The position numbers and the translations under genes are program-made. Below the pieces are notes generated by a model. The model was not told the origin of the DNA. It saw only the letters and a program-made list of their open reading frames with translations, and made no database searches. A stretch of 64,000 bases of DNA from Gyrodactylus bullatarudis (taxonomy: Eukaryota > Platyhelminthes > Monogenea > Gyrodactylidea > Gyrodactylidae). This document shows positions 62,321 to 64,000 of this stretch, one piece after another (positions within the stretch are counted from its first letter, which is position 1; every line of letters starts with the position of its first letter). Where the stretch lies: the NCBI GenBank assembly GCA_012064415.1, contig SSNU01000228.1, positions 62,001 through 126,000 on the forward strand. Reading direction: 5' to 3'.

Positions 62321-64000
62321 TCATTGTGTAGGGGGATAGAAGTCTGTAATTTGTCTGTTCACTTCCACTTCTGCTCTCATTCTTTTCCTTGAGGGGGGTT
62401 GGGAGGATGATTGTTGATGTGGCTTTGGTTTTGGGAGGTTCATTGATTTGACGTGATTCTTTTGAACACAGAGATTAGGCTTTTCCAAATTGATAAGATA
62501 AGCCTCAATGCCTTTTAACATGCTTACGTTGTTTCCATAAGATTTGTAAATAATTTCGAAGTTTTTTGAGGAAACATTGGCTTTGCATGTCTTCAAGTGA
62601 TCTCTTACGGCAGTCTGACCTTTGTGGAGATGTTCATCTACCCTGTCTTCTAGCCTTCTTGTGGTATGTCCTATATACATTGCATCACACGGACACTTAA
62701 ATTTGTACACTACATGCGTCTGCTTCGATTCGTCAATTTTGTCCTTTGAGAAGTTTCTAAGCATTTTATTAGTTTTGTAAACGAACCTAAGATGAGCATT
62801 TGGGTAGGCTTCAGTGAAAGCATTGTTTATCTTCTTCTGGAAGGTTGTTATTGCTTGATCTCCTATGAAGGGCAAAGAGAGCACAGCATGCTTGTCGTTC
62901 ATCTCTTTGGGCTTGTTCCTTGGTGTATATAGTTTGGAAAGTCTGTCGTTTATGAGCTCAATTGGATAGTCATTTGACAGGAAGATGCAAATAAGTTTTT
63001 CTAGTTCACTTTCCCAGGTTTCATCTGATACGATTCGTCTCACTCTTTTGGCCAGGGATGTTATTAGACCTCTTTTCTGAGTCATCGGAACGTAGGAGTT
63101 GAAATTCAAAAGGCGTCCTGTGAACGTGTTCTTTCTATGGATGGACCTTACTAGTTTCCCGTCGTTTTTCTTTGAGAGCATTACGTCCAGGAAGGAAATT
63201 TTGCCATCACTCTCTTTCTCCATCGTAAATTCTATATCCGGATGGGCTTGGTTAAATTCTAATAAGAGATCATTCAAATTATTATTGTTATCTGTTATAA
63301 TGAAGGTATCATCCATATATCGATAAAAATGGCTGAACTTCTCTATACTAGCCTTAAGAGTCGATCTTTCAAGCTTTGCAAGGAATACATCTGCGAGAAA
63401 TGGGCCTAGTGGAGATCCCATTGCGACTCCATCTTTCTGCACATACATCGTTCCGTTGAAACTGAAGACGACATTCTTGCAACATAAATACAGCAATTTC
63501 TTTACCCAACTGGAGGCAAGATTGAATTTGGACTGGTGCTCCTTAACGTAGTCTGTAACAAATTGGATTGTCTCATCTAATGGTACGTTTGTGAACAGCG
63601 AAACAACATCGAAGGACAATAGGGTTTTACCGTTTACGTCAGCATCTTTGATTTTTTCCACGAAATCAAAAGTATCAACTAGAGAATGTTTACACAAATC
63701 TACTTTCATTGGTTCCAGTATTGTTGCTAACCATTTTGCAAGTTCACTAGTGGCTGCCTGGCTCATATCCAATATTGGTCTGAGAGGGATGTCGGACTCG
63801 TTATTGAAGTTTTCCATTTTATGAACTTTGGGAAGTCCATATAGTCTGTTACTTCCACTGTTTGTGCGTCTGAGCTTGAGGAATGTTTCTTTGTCTATGT
63901 GCTTGTTTTGTAACATTGTTTTTAACTCCTCGTTCACTTTACTTTCAAAAATGCTTGGATGGTGATCTTCAAGTTTTGTTCTCGTCTTAAGGAAAATACT
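62321..64000 (-). CDS. PLE polyprotein: reverse transcriptase + GIY-YIG endonuclease, N-terminus beyond window
   Basis: Uninterrupted frame of 559 codons from the right edge (no start codon needed inside the window) to TAA-type stop at 62321. RT motifs: GLPKVHK and PLRPILDMSQAA, LLSFDVVSLFTNVPLDE (motif A), GVAMGSPLGPFLADVFLAKL (B), [12 protein letters not shown] (C, catalytic DD). Then thumb and GIY-YIG nuclease: [40 protein letters not shown]. The nuclease makes the nick used to prime reverse transcription. The C-terminus is basic ([10 protein letters not shown]) and ends [12 protein letters not shown], a PIP-like motif. No stops or frameshifts in the visible part, so this copy may be recently active. 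Confidence 0.93.
   Translation of the reverse strand, partial: SIFLKTRTKLEDHHPSIFESKVNEELKTMLQNKHIDKETFLKLRRTNSGSNRLYGLPKVHKMENFNNESDIPLRPILDMSQAATSELAKWLATILEPMKVDLCKHSLVDTFDFVEKIKDADVNGKTLLSFDVVSLFTNVPLDETIQFVTDYVKEHQSKFNLASSWVKKLLYLCCKNVVFSFNGTMYVQKDGVAMGSPLGPFLADVFLAKLERSTLKASIEKFSHFYRYMDDTFIITDNNNNLNDLLLEFNQAHPDIEFTMEKESDGKISFLDVMLSKKNDGKLVRSIHRKNTFTGRLLNFNSYVPMTQKRGLITSLAKRVRRIVSDETWESELEKLICIFLSNDYPIELINDRLSKLYTPRNKPKEMNDKHAVLSLPFIGDQAITTFQKKINNAFTEAYPNAHLRFVYKTNKMLRNFSKDKIDESKQTHVVYKFKCPCDAMYIGHTTRRLEDRVDEHLHKGQTAVRDHLKTCKANVSSKNFEIIYKSYGNNVSMLKGIEAYLINLEKPNLCVQKNHVKSMNLPKPKPHQQSSSQPPSRKRMRAEVEVNRQITDFYPPTQ

Larger units (their letters stand above)
62044..64000 (-). mobile_element. 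Penelope-like retroelement copy B, 5' end beyond window
   Basis: Includes a long protein-coding frame open to the window edge, about 235 bp of 3' region (with CCCTTT-AAAAAAGGGT hairpin equivalent to the CCTGGTAACAGG of copy A) and a canonical hammerhead. Confidence 0.9.

Noticed and set aside
1..64000. CRISPR array, prokaryotic operon or bacterial contamination
   Set aside because: No regularly spaced repeats, no ribosome binding sites; all real genes are spliced animal families.

Overview
The window is animal (metazoan) nuclear DNA, very AT-rich, with spliceosomal genes buried in transposon debris. The gene families present (PTBP-type RNA-binding protein, CLPTM1L, ATP7 copper pump, class A amine-type GPCR) are animal families. 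Two things narrow the source without fixing it. Many introns are tiny (27, 28, 34, 40, and a cluster at 52-58 nt), while others in the same genes are 1-9 kb. Penelope-like elements (PLEs) with hammerhead ribozymes are abundant. Very short introns are known from dicyemids and some other reduced or fast-evolving spiralian lineages, but I cannot assign a species from this sequence.

Layout. 1-16,120 (minus): a PTBP-like splicing regulator with nine visible exons, RRM1-RRM3 recognisable, its 3' end (RRM4) running off the left edge. 17,332-19,031 and 20,011-21,647 (minus): two tandem, diverged CLPTM1L-like membrane proteins separated by a dead hAT fragment. 21,771 to beyond 59,403 (plus): an ATP7-type copper P-type ATPase, head-to-head with the second CLPTM1L gene over about 120-150 bp. 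Thirteen exons are seen, at least one small linker exon is not found, and the 3' end lies past the visible exons. 50,110-51,393 (plus): a complete single-exon amine-type GPCR lying inside an ATP7 intron. 61,226-64,000: PLE sequence.

The large introns hold at least three PLE lineages (RT plus GIY-YIG endonuclease), LINE remnants, hAT and MULE-like fragments, several MITE families with readable target-site duplications (TA, TTAA, 8 bp, 9 bp), tRNA-derived SINE-like hairpins and long palindromic repeats. Nested insertions allow relative dating.

Most interesting: (i) intact type I hammerhead ribozymes, including a perfect inverted pair flanking a small element; (ii) PIP-box-like I-x-x-[FY]-[FY] motifs at the C-termini of several PLE proteins; (iii) an ATP7 with a membrane-proximal HMA domain that has lost CxxC and with TQHP in place of SEHP; (iv) a GPCR whose TM6 toggle tryptophan is asparagine; (v) strongly bimodal intron lengths within single genes. 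All coordinates and splice sites were read by eye from reading frame, phase and GT/AG consensus; no searches were run.
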